A DNA stretch of 64,000 nucleotides, from positions 62,001 to 126,000 of the forward strand of contig CACFCI010000001.1 in NCBI GenBank assembly GCA_902564785.1. The letters run 5' to 3'. A model generated the notes under the pieces. It made no database searches. It was not told the DNA's origin and saw nothing but the letters and a program-made list of their open reading frames with translations. Numbering within the stretch: position 1 is the stretch's first letter; every line of letters starts with the position of its first letter. This document shows positions 19,342-29,553 of the stretch, in pieces. Position numbers and translations under genes: made by a program. The stretch comes from an uncultured Pelagibacteraceae bacterium. GTDB lineage: Bacteria; Pseudomonadota; Alphaproteobacteria; Pelagibacterales; Pelagibacteraceae.

Positions 19342-19965
19342 TTAGAATGATTTCGCTATACCGATTGTAAATGTAATCTGTTCAGCTTCTCCTGATCTTG
19401 TATCAGCGTCAGATTCTCCTGAACCTGTTGAAGTTGAGTCGATTGTCATTTTACCATAATCTGTGTACGTAGCTTCTAATCTAACTACATCTAAAAATGG
19501 AATTGGTGACTCTATCTGAGCACCTATACCAACCATAGGACCTTCAACTGCATCTGGAGCTGAATTAATTGTAGTAGTCGTATAATTAGCTTTAACAGTT
19601 GCGTCTGCGTGAGAATAACCAGCTTTAGCATAAAGTGGTGTATCACCTATTGGAACTAAAACATAAACAGTTTTGTGATTTTCAATAGTTGCATGTGAGT
19701 CTGCAGTTGTAGTTGATTTTGTGTCGATTATAGCTTGCATTGGTATATATTCGACACCAACAGATATTAAATCTGTTACTTCGAATTCAGCGAATATAGC
19801 ACCGTATTCATGATCTACACTTCCTGAAGCAAGACCATGGTCAGCATCAATTGTTCTTTCACCATCCAACGTACCATAACCAGCTTTAATACCGATCATT
19901 CCACCCGCGTAAGCAGAAGTCATTAGAAAGACAGAAGAAAATATTATCGATAGTATTTTTTTCAT
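19342..19965 (-). CDS. Outer-membrane beta-barrel protein (OmpW/opacity-like)
   Basis: Signal peptide, GGMIGIKAGYG, alternating barrel strands, terminal ITFTIGIAKSF with C-terminal Phe. Confidence 0.8.
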   Translation of the reverse strand: MKKILSIIFSSVFLMTSAYAGGMIGIKAGYGTLDGERTIDADHGLASGSVDHEYGAIFAEFEVTDLISVGVEYIPMQAIIDTKSTTTADSHATIENHKTVYVLVPIGDTPLYAKAGYSHADATVKANYTTTTINSAPDAVEGPMVGIGAQIESPIPFLDVVRLEATYTDYGKMTIDSTSTGSGESDADTRSGEAEQITFTIGIAKSF

Positions 19966-20210
19966 AAATTCACCTTCTTAATTTAAATTTGATTAATTAA
20001 TCAGAACTTTAATATAATAATCAAAGTTATAATGAAAATAAATAATGATCAAAAAATTAAGAAATTCCTATATGTTGCAATATAGCAACACAAAAAATGG
20101 CTAATTTATTGGACTTTTTACCTTTAATTAAATTTTTATACTTTTATTTTTGATTAAATTAAATTCTATTAAAAGTTGAAAAATTATTTTGCTTAAAATC
20201 CATAATAACA

Positions 20211-20978
20211 TTACGATTTTAAATTATATCCCTTTTTTAACAAAATAGAAACTAGTGTAATGCACCCCAATAAAAAAATTATCATGGATGAAATACTTAT
20301 CCATATATTAAAATCTGAAACTCCATAAAAAGAAAATCTTAAACCATTAATTAAGTAAACTACTGGATTAAAATAAGTAACCGTTTGCCAAAACTCAGGA
20401 AGCATATCTAAAGAATACAAACTTCCTCCCAAAAACACCATCGGAGTAATTACAAGAGTTGGTATAATTGACATTTGTTCAAAATTAGAACTCATTAATC
20501 CTATTAAGAATCCAAATAAAGCGAATGTGAAAGAAACTAGGACTAACAAAAATATCATTAATAAAGGATATTTTACATCTACTTCTACAAAAAAAGTTGC
20601 TGTGATAAAAATAACCAAACCCACTATCAAAGTTTTTGTTGCTCCAGCTCCTACAAAAGCAAGAACAATTTCTAATGTTGATATTGGTGCTGCTAAAATT
20701 TCATAAATTGTTCCATTAAATTTAGGAAAAAAAATACCAAAAGATGTATTACTTATTGACTGAGTTAATAGAGTAAGCATTAATAAACCTGGAACAATGT
20801 ATGATCCATAACTGATACCATCTATATTTTCTACATATCCTCCAATTACAGATCCAAAAACAATAAAATATAAAGAGGTAGACAAAACTGGAGATAATAA
20901 CGATTGCATAAGTGTTCTCTTAAATCTATCCATCTCATGTAGATAAATTGCTTTGAGAGCATAATAATTAAATCTCAT
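20211..20978 (-). CDS. ABC-2 type transporter permease
   Basis: [56 protein letters not shown]. Confidence 0.9.
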   Translation of the reverse strand: MRFNYYALKAIYLHEMDRFKRTLMQSLLSPVLSTSLYFIVFGSVIGGYVENIDGISYGSYIVPGLLMLTLLTQSISNTSFGIFFPKFNGTIYEILAAPISTLEIVLAFVGAGATKTLIVGLVIFITATFFVEVDVKYPLLMIFLLVLVSFTFALFGFLIGLMSSNFEQMSIIPTLVITPMVFLGGSLYSLDMLPEFWQTVTYFNPVVYLINGLRFSFYGVSDFNIWISISSMIIFLLGCITLVSILLKKGYNLKS

Positions 20979-21903
20979 TATTTTCCTTTACTAAGCTGAC
21001 AAATATTTTTTCTAATGTACTTTGCTCTGTTTTTAAATCTTTTAGTTTTAATCCTGCATCTTTTAAATCCTGAAGTAAATTTGTAATTCCTGTTTGTTTT
21101 GCTTGAACATTATAAGTATAATCAATTGATAATTTATCTTTTCCAATTTCAAGATTATATTTTTCTAAACTTCTTGGTAATTCTTTTACTTCTTCCTGTA
21201 AGTCCACTGTAAGTTTTTTATGGCCCATTTTCTTTAGTAGTTCTTTTGTTTCATCAACTACTATGATTTCTCCTTGATTTATTACTCCTACTCTATCTGC
21301 AATAGCTTCTGCTTCTTCTATATAATGTGTTGTCAAAATTATTGTGACACCAGTTTTTCTCAAACTTTCAACAACCTTCCACATGTCTTGTCTTAGCTCA
21401 ACATCTACACCAGCTGTTGGTTCATCTAAAAATAGAATAGTTGGTTCATGAGATAAGGCTTTTGCAATCAAAACCCTTCTTTTCATACCACCAGATAATT
21501 GTCTGAGACCTAGATCTTTTTTTTCCCATAGACTTAAATCTTTTAAAACTTTCTCAATATGTTTTGGGTCTGGTTTTTTTCCGTACAAACCTCTTGAATA
21601 AGAAACATTATTAAATACGGTTTCAAATTGCTCTAAAGTTAATTCTTGAGGAACTAGTCCGATTTTAGATCTTGTTTCTCTATAATCTTTAACTATATCA
21701 AAATTGTCAACTGTTACATTTCCAGACGATGGCCTCACAATTCCGCAAATAATACTAATAAGTGTTGTTTTTCCTGCACCATTAGGTCCTAACATCGCAA
21801 AGATTTCACCTTTTTTAATGTTTAAGTTTACGTTTTTTAGAGCTTCAAAACCGTTATCATAAATTTTAGATAGGTTTTTTATATTAATTTGATTACTAGA
21901 CAT
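20968..21903 (-). CDS. ABC-2 type transporter ATP-binding protein
   Basis: [47 protein letters not shown]; start reassigned to [11 protein letters not shown]. Confidence 0.92.
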   Translation of the reverse strand: MSSNQINIKNLSKIYDNGFEALKNVNLNIKKGEIFAMLGPNGAGKTTLISIICGIVRPSSGNVTVDNFDIVKDYRETRSKIGLVPQELTLEQFETVFNNVSYSRGLYGKKPDPKHIEKVLKDLSLWEKKDLGLRQLSGGMKRRVLIAKALSHEPTILFLDEPTAGVDVELRQDMWKVVESLRKTGVTIILTTHYIEEAEAIADRVGVINQGEIIVVDETKELLKKMGHKKLTVDLQEEVKELPRSLEKYNLEIGKDKLSIDYTYNVQAKQTGITNLLQDLKDAGLKLKDLKTEQSTLEKIFVSLVKENNEI

Positions 21904-21975
21904 TTGGTATATGCATATATAGGGGCAATTTGTTGTATTACAATAAATTAAAATTTGCTCTAACAATAAATAATT

Positions 21976-22344
21976 ATGAAAAAAATTTTAGTATTTATTT
22001 GTTTTCTATTGTTATTTTATTCCAATGCAATAGGTAAAGAAACTACTTACAGTAAAGAGTTATTTGATAAAGCGCTATCAGATGGAAAAGTTGTAGTAGT
22101 TAGTTCTTGGATTAAATATTGCACTTCATGTGCAAGTCAAATGAAATTATTAAATAAAGCAAAAAACGATTTTGATAATATTGAATATTTTGCATTTGAT
22201 GTAACAAACGTAGAAATCGCAAAATTTTTTAATGTACAATATCAAACAACACTTATAATTTTTAAAGATAATAAAGAAGTTTATAGAAGTATTGGTGAAA
22301 CTACTAAAGAACTCATTTATAATGCTTTGAAGTCCTATATCTAA
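21976..22344 (+). CDS. Secreted thioredoxin-like protein (DsbD C-terminal-domain-like)
   Basis: Signal peptide; [23 protein letters not shown] with Cxx[18 protein letters not shown]. Confidence 0.75.
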   Translation: MKKILVFICFLLLFYSNAIGKETTYSKELFDKALSDGKVVVVSSWIKYCTSCASQMKLLNKAKNDFDNIEYFAFDVTNVEIAKFFNVQYQTTLIIFKDNKEVYRSIGETTKELIYNALKSYI

Positions 22345-23785
22345 ACTTAATTTTGTAAATTTTTAAAATTATTGCAGGCAAAAAAGTTGCAATAAAAAAA
22401 GATAAAAATAATAAAGATTGAGCTATTAAAGGAGAAAAAAATTCTTTAGGAAGAAATACTCCCACTAATAAACTTTTGGAAAAATTTGGAAATGGAAACA
22501 TTAAAATTCCGGCAACCAAACCAATTATAATTGAAATATAAGCAGTTTTTTCATTCACTTTATTATAAAAGCTATAAAAAACAGTCACTACAAATGCACA
22601 ACAAAATAAATCTGCTAGTAAAAATAAATATAAAATATCAAATCCTTTTGAGGCTACAGCAAAAGTAATTAATGATATAAAGATAATAAAATATTTAGAT
22701 ATTTTTAAATAATCAGTTTTTTTATTTAAATTAAAGGTTGCCTTACCATCGACTACGAATAAACTTGAAATTGCATTAACTAAAGTATCCACAGTTGAAA
22801 TTGTTAATGCAAGACCAAGAATGATAATCATTAAAGACAATATCTCAGTTTGATCTTTTAATAATAAATTAAAAAATCCTAAATCAGGTCTAACAGATGA
22901 ATCAATTGAAAATGAAACCATTCCAATAAAACCCATTAAGAAAACTATTGGAATAATAATAAAGAAAGCAATTATCAAACTTTTTTTTAATGTTTGATAA
23001 TTTTTTGCAGCATATACTCTTTGCCAATTTCCTTGATGGAATAAATTTGTTGCTGCAACTGCTATAAAAAAAGTTAATCCAGCAGTGTATCCTGGAATAT
23101 AATTTGAGCTTAATAATTGAGGATTTTTCTCATTTATCAAAGTAAAAGAAAAATTATTTCCGGAAGATGAATTAATAATTGTAATCAAAATAAATAATAA
23201 AATACCAATCACAATCATTTGAATATTATCGGTAAATATAGACGCTCTTAATCCCCCATAAAGTGTATAGCTTAAAGTAGCTACTAATACTACAAATGCT
23301 GTAATCCATAATTCAGTTCCAGAAATATAATTAAGTAACACGGCAACTGCAGTTACTTCTGCACAAAGAAAAATTAACATATAAAAAATTGTCATTAACA
23401 AAATTAACTTAAATAAACTTTTGCCAAATTTCTTTCTCATAAACTCAACTAAAGAAGATCCTTTTGGAAATTCGTTTCTAATTTTTTTTCCTAAAAAAAT
23501 TAAGAAAATCATTGGAAAAGCTGTGCCTAATGCATAACCAATAACAGCGCCAACTCCACCCCACGTTGCGGCAGCAACAGGTCCAAACAAAATCCAAGCA
23601 CCTAAGGCTGATGCTACAAGACTTGTTGTAAGTGAAAATAAGCCAATATTTCTATTTGCAGTTAAGTAATTACTTATACCTTTAAATTTTTTAGAATGAA
23701 AAATTCCTAAAAAAACAAATATTAAACAAATTAAAATTACTAATGCTAATGACGTTGATTGATTTAAAAAATATATTTTATCCAT
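22313..23785 (-). CDS. thiV: Sodium:solute symporter, ThiV-type candidate thiamin-precursor transporter
   Basis: SSS-family multi-TM protein; directly preceded by a TPP riboswitch. Confidence 0.8.
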   Translation of the reverse strand: MDKIYFLNQSTSLALVILICLIFVFLGIFHSKKFKGISNYLTANRNIGLFSLTTSLVASALGAWILFGPVAAATWGGVGAVIGYALGTAFPMIFLIFLGKKIRNEFPKGSSLVEFMRKKFGKSLFKLILLMTIFYMLIFLCAEVTAVAVLLNYISGTELWITAFVVLVATLSYTLYGGLRASIFTDNIQMIVIGILLFILITIINSSSGNNFSFTLINEKNPQLLSSNYIPGYTAGLTFFIAVAATNLFHQGNWQRVYAAKNYQTLKKSLIIAFFIIIPIVFLMGFIGMVSFSIDSSVRPDLGFFNLLLKDQTEILSLMIIILGLALTISTVDTLVNAISSLFVVDGKATFNLNKKTDYLKISKYFIIFISLITFAVASKGFDILYLFLLADLFCCAFVVTVFYSFYNKVNEKTAYISIIIGLVAGILMFPFPNFSKSLLVGVFLPKEFFSPLIAQSLLFLSFFIATFLPAIILKIYKIKFRYRTSKHYK

Positions 23786-23787
23786 TT

Positions 23788-23853
23788 TATCCCTTTCTGA
23801 ATTACCGGACAGGTTCTTAGAGTATAATCTCAGTCTGTTAAGACACCCCTTAA
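23788..23853 (-). promoter_or_regulatory. TPP (THI-element) riboswitch
   Basis: Minus strand aaggggtgtcttaacagactgagattatactctaagaacctgtccggtaattcagaaagggat: CTGAGA, GAACCTG, GGTAATTC and terminal AAAGGGA conserved elements; the purine-rich end abuts the ATG. Confidence 0.9.
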
Positions 23854-23904
23854 ATTTATACTTAATATATTTTATTAATTATTTAAAGTCTTATTATGTT
23901 TTTG

Positions 23905-24198
23905 TTATTTTTGACTTTTATGATTCATTATTTCGATCATACATTGTGTAGCGTACTCTCTCCATTCAGAAGAATTTTTACCCTTTAGGCTATTAAGGTG
24001 GTTTCTATTACTTTGTATATCATCCTTGTGCTTAATGTAATCTGCTCCATTTAAATTTGCCTCCATACTAGACAAATTTGTTTCCATTGCTTTTATCCAT
24101 TCTTTACCTAGCGCAAGACATTTTAGATCATCTTTTTCATCACAAATTTGTTTGAAAAAATTAAAAATAACATCATCAGTATTGACTGAAGTATTCAT
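23905..24198 (-). CDS. Hypothetical protein
   Basis: Intact 97-aa ORF ending close to the pentapeptide-repeat gene; no recognised family. Confidence 0.5.
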   Translation of the reverse strand: MNTSVNTDDVIFNFFKQICDEKDDLKCLALGKEWIKAMETNLSSMEANLNGADYIKHKDDIQSNRNHLNSLKGKNSSEWREYATQCMIEIMNHKSQK

Positions 24199-24201
24199 TA
24201 A

Positions 24202-24726
24202 TTATTGTTTGCAAGTACCAATCGACTCTGGGCCACAAGTTTGACCATTGGTCCATGTAGCTCCAGTCAAATTAGCTCCATCAAAATTAGCATTAATGAT
24301 GTTAGAGGATGTAAAGTTAGCTTCCATTAGATTAGAGTTTTGGAAATTTGCCTCTATTAGTGTTGCACCCATAAAATCAACTCTAGTTAAGTTAGCTCCA
24401 GTAAAATTTGTTTTTTCAAAATTTGCACCGATAGAGATAGATTCATAAAGATTAGCTCTTACAAATGTAGACTCAGGAAAAGTTCCAAATGATAGATTTG
24501 AAGTCATCATAATACTTTTATCAAAATTCACTTGAATAAAGCTTGCAAATGAAAGATTTGAATTGGGAAGATAACTTCCTTGTAAATCTTGAGAATCTGA
24601 AAACCTACAATTAGAATAATCAACACCTTCTGTTAAAGGATCATCACATGCCGCATTTGAATTAGTGAAAAATAACAAACCAAATAATGCAACTAAGATT
24701 ATTTTTTTCATAAGAAAAGTTAACAA
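24202..24726 (-). CDS. Secreted pentapeptide-repeat protein
   Basis: Signal peptide plus repeated A(N/D)(L/F)xx units: ANLTRVDFMGATLIEANFQNSNLMEANFTSSNIINANFDGANLTGA. Confidence 0.88.
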   Translation of the reverse strand: MLTFLMKKIILVALFGLLFFTNSNAACDDPLTEGVDYSNCRFSDSQDLQGSYLPNSNLSFASFIQVNFDKSIMMTSNLSFGTFPESTFVRANLYESISIGANFEKTNFTGANLTRVDFMGATLIEANFQNSNLMEANFTSSNIINANFDGANLTGATWTNGQTCGPESIGTCKQ

Positions 24727-24772
24727 ATAAAATATGTCAAAACAATGAATGATTTAAAGTTTAATATTATTT

Positions 24773-25810
24773 TTATATTCTTACTTTCTTGCCGTTTCTT
24801 GCACTTTTGGTTATAGCTGCAAAAATTTTTAGAGAAATTAAACCATCATTACCATTCACTTTTGGCCTAACTTTTTTGGTAACCACATCAGCAAAATGAT
24901 CAATTTGATTTACTAATGTATTATCATCTTTTTTGTTTTTATTTTCGTTTACAAAAATCTTGTTCCACCAGCTTCGTTCTTTTTTATAGAACCAATATTT
25001 AAGATTAGGAAACTGTAAAGAACCCTTAGTACCTCCAATCATATATGCTGATTGGTTAGTAATTGGATAGGCAGGATTTTCACCTGCGGTCAGCTCATAA
25101 CTCCAAGGTGCAACAATTGTATCTGATAAATTTAAGGTACAAAGTGCTCCTGAATTAAAGATCAAACTTATAGTGGCTGTATCCTCTACTTGAAATTTTC
25201 TTGTTTTGTTTGATGTAAATGCTTGAACATATTTTATTGAACCCAATAAATAACAAATCATATCAATATCATGAACTAAATTGATACCTAAAGGGCCACC
25301 TCCTTTACTTACTCTCCATTTTTCCTTGAAATAATCTTTGTGTTTATACAGCCAACTTAAAATATTTGCAGAAACGATACTACCCAATTTACCTTTTTTA
25401 ATGATATCTTTTACTTTAGAGACTATTGAATTGTGTCTACGATGATATCCAATTAATAATGGTGTTTTGTTTATATTGGCACTGCTAATAATTTTTTTTG
25501 CAGATTGGATATTATCTGAAATAGGTTTTTCTAGCAAAACAGGTATTTTATTTTTTAAAAAACTGACTGTATGCTTTTCATGTAATTGATTAGGTGTAGC
25601 AACTATCACAGCATCAAGTTTTTTTGAATTTAAAAGCTGTGATACATTTGAATACAATGGAATTTTATATTTTTTTGATAAATTTTTAGCATTATTACTA
25701 ATGTCTACTATTGAATGAAGATTTGCTTTCTTAGATTTTTGAATAGCTTTAATATGTTGCAAACCCATTAACCCTGTTCCTACTATCGAAATATTAATTT
25801 TTTTACCCAT
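24773..25810 (-). CDS. Gfo/Idh/MocA family oxidoreductase
   Basis: ISIVGTGLMGLQHIKAI, VLLEKPISDN, GGGPLGINLVHDID. Confidence 0.9.
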   Translation of the reverse strand: MGKKINISIVGTGLMGLQHIKAIQKSKKANLHSIVDISNNAKNLSKKYKIPLYSNVSQLLNSKKLDAVIVATPNQLHEKHTVSFLKNKIPVLLEKPISDNIQSAKKIISSANINKTPLLIGYHRRHNSIVSKVKDIIKKGKLGSIVSANILSWLYKHKDYFKEKWRVSKGGGPLGINLVHDIDMICYLLGSIKYVQAFTSNKTRKFQVEDTATISLIFNSGALCTLNLSDTIVAPWSYELTAGENPAYPITNQSAYMIGGTKGSLQFPNLKYWFYKKERSWWNKIFVNENKNKKDDNTLVNQIDHFADVVTKKVRPKVNGNDGLISLKIFAAITKSARNGKKVRI

Positions 25811-25813
25811 AAG

Positions 25814-26782
25814 TTAATTAATTTTAATTTTTGTAAAGCATGTATACCTTTTATTAGGTTTAATTAAAGTCCTTGGAAAATTTTTTTTATTAGGTGCATC
25901 AGGAAAATATTGTGTTTCTAAACAAATGCCTTGATAAGGAAATAATTTTTTTTTGTAATTCAGATTTTGTGCTGAATAAAGTTGAACACCAGGTAAGTTT
26001 GAAAAAAAATCAACTTTAATATTGGTATTATTATTTTTTAAAGTTCCAACATAATTTCTTGTATTTTTCTTCACAACAAAAGTGGTATCAAAACCCTTAA
26101 ATTTAATTTTGATCTTTTTATTTTTAAAATAGTTTAATTTTTTTTGAATATTTTCAAAATTTAAAAAATCGTAAACAGATTTTTTTACATTTTTAAATCT
26201 ACCCGTTGGGATTAAGTTTTTATTTATTTGAAGATATTTAGATGAATTTAATTTTAACTCATGATCATAAATCATAACTTTTTTATTTTTTTCAAGATTC
26301 CAATAACTATGATTAGTTAAATTAACATGAGTACTTTTATTAGATTTATATTCATACTTAATTATCAGAAATTTATTGTTTAATTGATAGGTACAATTGA
26401 CAACTATATTTCCTGGAAAGCCTTGATCTTTATCAATTGAATTAAGTTGAAATACTATTTTATCTTTTGTTTGTTTTATTTTTTTCCAAGGAAGAATGGA
26501 AAAACCAATTTTTCCACCATGAAGTGTATTTTTTCCCTCATTTGCGTTTAAAATAAATTTTTTTTTACCTATTTTAAATTTTGAATTGGAAATTCTACCT
26601 GCATATCTTCCACAAGTTGATCCTACGCTTGGGTGTTTATATCGATAGTTTTCTTTTGATCCTAAATTTAGAATTAAATTTATTTTCTTTTTTTTGTGAA
26701 AAACTTCAAAAAGACTAGCACCATAATTAAGAGCTTGAACTCTTAGAAATTTATTTTGAATTATAGAACTTTCAACTTTCAC
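25814..26782 (-). CDS. galM: Aldose 1-epimerase
   Basis: GSTCGRYAGRISNSKF, NEGKNTLHGG, NLTNHSYWNL, PGVQLYSAQNL. Confidence 0.9.
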   Translation of the reverse strand: MKVESSIIQNKFLRVQALNYGASLFEVFHKKKKINLILNLGSKENYRYKHPSVGSTCGRYAGRISNSKFKIGKKKFILNANEGKNTLHGGKIGFSILPWKKIKQTKDKIVFQLNSIDKDQGFPGNIVVNCTYQLNNKFLIIKYEYKSNKSTHVNLTNHSYWNLEKNKKVMIYDHELKLNSSKYLQINKNLIPTGRFKNVKKSVYDFLNFENIQKKLNYFKNKKIKIKFKGFDTTFVVKKNTRNYVGTLKNNNTNIKVDFFSNLPGVQLYSAQNLNYKKKLFPYQGICLETQYFPDAPNKKNFPRTLIKPNKRYTCFTKIKIN

Positions 26783-26787
26783 CTAGA

Positions 26788-27549
26788 TCAAGTTATACCA
26801 CCATCAACAATAAAGCTTTGTTTAGTGCATCCAGAAGATTGATCTGATGCTAAAAACAATACTAATTGTGCAACATCATTTGGTTTTAATTGTCTTTTTA
26901 AAGCCTGACTATCTAAAATAAGCTTTTTGTACTTAGGTGTTAACCAATGTTTTATTTGTCGTTCTGTTGCAATCGATCCAGGTACTACTGAATTGGTTCT
27001 GATATTATATTTTCCATACTCTTGAGCAAAAGATCTAGTTAACCCAACCACAGCTGATTTTGCTGTTTCATAAACAACTTTATCACCTTCACCTAACATC
27101 CAGGAAACTGAACTTAAATTTACAATCGATCCAACTTTCATTTTTTTCATAGATGTTACTATAGCTTTAGCTGCAAAAAAATAATGTTTTAAGTTAATTG
27201 CCATTCTATTTTCCCAATATTTTTCATCCACCTGATCTGTGGTGTGCCTATCATCATTAGCTGCATTATTAACTAAAGCATGTATTGGCCCTTTTTTTGC
27301 AATAATATTTTTAATAGTTTTTTCTAATTTATTGATATCTAACAAATTACATTCAATGAAAGTTGGTGTTCTAAATTTATTTTTCTTAATTTTTTTTAAA
27401 AGTTTTTTTGTTTCTTTTAAATTAATATCTACAAAATAAACTTCACTTCCCTGTTCACAAAAATGCTCAACGATTGAAGCACCAATCCCTGAGCCACCAC
27501 CTGTAATAAATACTCTTTTATTTTTTAGATCAAAATATTTTACTTTCAT
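26788..27549 (-). CDS. SDR family oxidoreductase (sugar dehydrogenase-like)
   Basis: VFITGGGSGIGASIVEHF, ALVNNAAND, YETAKSAVVGLTRSFAQEYGKYNIRTNSVVPG; start reassigned to MKVKYFDL. Confidence 0.88.
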   Translation of the reverse strand: MKVKYFDLKNKRVFITGGGSGIGASIVEHFCEQGSEVYFVDINLKETKKLLKKIKKNKFRTPTFIECNLLDINKLEKTIKNIIAKKGPIHALVNNAANDDRHTTDQVDEKYWENRMAINLKHYFFAAKAIVTSMKKMKVGSIVNLSSVSWMLGEGDKVVYETAKSAVVGLTRSFAQEYGKYNIRTNSVVPGSIATERQIKHWLTPKYKKLILDSQALKRQLKPNDVAQLVLFLASDQSSGCTKQSFIVDGGIT

Positions 27550-27550
27550 T

Positions 27551-28645
27551 TTATATTCTTTCCTCAATTTGAGCATCAAATAATGATGTTTGAGTTAAAT
27601 CAAAATATAACTTCGTTTCTTTTGCTAATTCAATTTTTACGGTTGAAGGAAATTTAGCTAGTATTTCTTGATTAGCATAATCAAAAGTCATTATCTGTTC
27701 GTGACCGATATACTCACTTAAATCTGCTCTTAAATTGATTTCAAAATCACTTTCATTTGATTTCTTAAAGTAAATATGCTCTGGCCTTAAACCAAAGTAA
27801 ACTTCTTTATTATTTAAATTAGATTTATCTTTAAATTCATAATCTTTAATTGGAATTTCAACATTCGAACCACTTGCTGTAAAAGATATTTCGCCCGAAG
27901 TTTCTTTTAAAGTTCCCTTAATTAAATTCATAGATGGTGATCCAATAAAGTCAGCTACAAATGTATTGCTTGGTTTATTGTAAATATTTTCAGGTGTATC
28001 ATTTTGTTGAATAACACCATGGTTCATGATCGCTATTCTTGTTCCTAAACTCATTGCTTCAGTTTGATCATGAGTTACATATACGACTGTTGTTTTCAGT
28101 TGTTGGTGGAGTTTTTTGATCTCTCTTCTCATCTCAACCCTTAATTTTGCATCTAAATTAGATAAAGGTTCATCAAATAAAAATATTCTTGGCTCCCTTA
28201 CAAGAGCTCTACCAATTGCAACACGTTGTCTTTGACCACCAGATAATTGTGAAGGTTTTCTCTCTAATAATTGATCAACTTGTAAAAATTTAGATACTTT
28301 TTCTAATTGTTCCTCTATTTTTTCCTTAGATGTTTTTGCCTGCTTAAGACCAAAAATCATATTTTCTCTAACGTTCATTGATGGATATAAAGCGTAAGAT
28401 TGAAAAACCATCGCAATATTACGGTCTTTTGGCTCAACTTTACTTACATTGTAGTCGTCAATAAAAACATTTCCCTCATTTATAGTCTCTAAACCAGCGA
28501 TAATATTAAGTAATGTTGATTTTCCACAACCAGAAGGTCCTAATAGAACCAAAAAATTGCCTTCATCTATCTCTAAATTAATTTTTCTTAAAACCTCAGT
28601 TGATCCAAAGTTTTTTGATAATTCTTCAATTTTTAACGTTTTCAT
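27551..28645 (-). CDS. Sugar ABC transporter ATP-binding protein (MsmK/UgpC-like)
   Basis: LLGPSGCGKSTLLNIIAGLE, LSGGQRQRVAIGRALVREP, FLFDEPLSNLDAKLR, C-terminal TOBE-like region. Confidence 0.95.
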   Translation of the reverse strand: MKTLKIEELSKNFGSTEVLRKINLEIDEGNFLVLLGPSGCGKSTLLNIIAGLETINEGNVFIDDYNVSKVEPKDRNIAMVFQSYALYPSMNVRENMIFGLKQAKTSKEKIEEQLEKVSKFLQVDQLLERKPSQLSGGQRQRVAIGRALVREPRIFLFDEPLSNLDAKLRVEMRREIKKLHQQLKTTVVYVTHDQTEAMSLGTRIAIMNHGVIQQNDTPENIYNKPSNTFVADFIGSPSMNLIKGTLKETSGEISFTASGSNVEIPIKDYEFKDKSNLNNKEVYFGLRPEHIYFKKSNESDFEINLRADLSEYIGHEQIMTFDYANQEILAKFPSTVKIELAKETKLYFDLTQTSLFDAQIEERI

Positions 28646-28647
28646 TG

Positions 28648-29553
28648 TTATCCTTTCACTGCTCCTGAAGTTAATCCTCTAATAAAATATTTGCCTGCTA
28701 ATACATAAACAATAAGTGTTGGAATCCCGGCTATAATAGCTGAAGCCATATCAACATTATATTCTTTAACGCTTGTGCTTGATAAAACCATATTATTTAA
28801 AGCGACTTGTATAGGTGCCGCTTCACCAAAAGAGAAAGTTGATCCAAATAAAAAATCGTTCCATATTTGTGTGAATTGCCAAATTACTGTTACAACAATT
28901 ATCGGTGCAGATATTGGAAGTAAAATTTTAAAAAATATTTTAAAAAACCCAGCACCGTCTATTCTTGCAGCTTTAACTAATTCTGTTGGGACAGAAACAT
29001 AATAATTTCTAAAAAATAATGTCGTAAAAGGTATTCCATAAACTGTATGGACTAAAACTAATCCAACTACTGAATTTGAAATTCCTAATACTCCAAGAGT
29101 TCTTGCCATTGGAAGCAATATTGCTTGAAATGGTATGAAGCACCCAAATAATAAAAAAAGAAAAACCCATTGATCTCCTTTGAATCTCCACTTTGTTAAA
29201 ACATAGCCTGTCATCGCTCCAATGAATGTTGAAAAAAATACTGCTGGTACAACCATCTTTATTGAATTCCAAAAATATGGTCTCAAAAAAGTATCACCAG
29301 CTCCATAACCTCGACCTCCCCATGCTACAGCCCAAGATTCCAAATTTATTCCACTTGGCCAACTTAAAAGTGTTCCTTGTCGAATCTCTTCCATTGTTTT
29401 TAAAGAAGTAACAACCATTACGTATAGTGGAAAAATAAAATAAGAAGCAAAAAGAATTAAAGTAAAATATAAAAACCATCTCAAAAACATATTTGTATAT
29501 TTAGATTTTTGCTCTAACTGCTGATAAGATGATGATTTCAAACTATCTTGCAT
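28648..29553 (-). CDS. Sugar ABC transporter permease (MalG type)
   Basis: LVKAARIDGAGFFKIFFKILLPISAPIIVV EAA-type loop. Confidence 0.92.
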   Translation of the reverse strand: MQDSLKSSSYQQLEQKSKYTNMFLRWFLYFTLILFASYFIFPLYVMVVTSLKTMEEIRQGTLLSWPSGINLESWAVAWGGRGYGAGDTFLRPYFWNSIKMVVPAVFFSTFIGAMTGYVLTKWRFKGDQWVFLFLLFGCFIPFQAILLPMARTLGVLGISNSVVGLVLVHTVYGIPFTTLFFRNYYVSVPTELVKAARIDGAGFFKIFFKILLPISAPIIVVTVIWQFTQIWNDFLFGSTFSFGEAAPIQVALNNMVLSSTSVKEYNVDMASAIIAGIPTLIVYVLAGKYFIRGLTSGAVKG

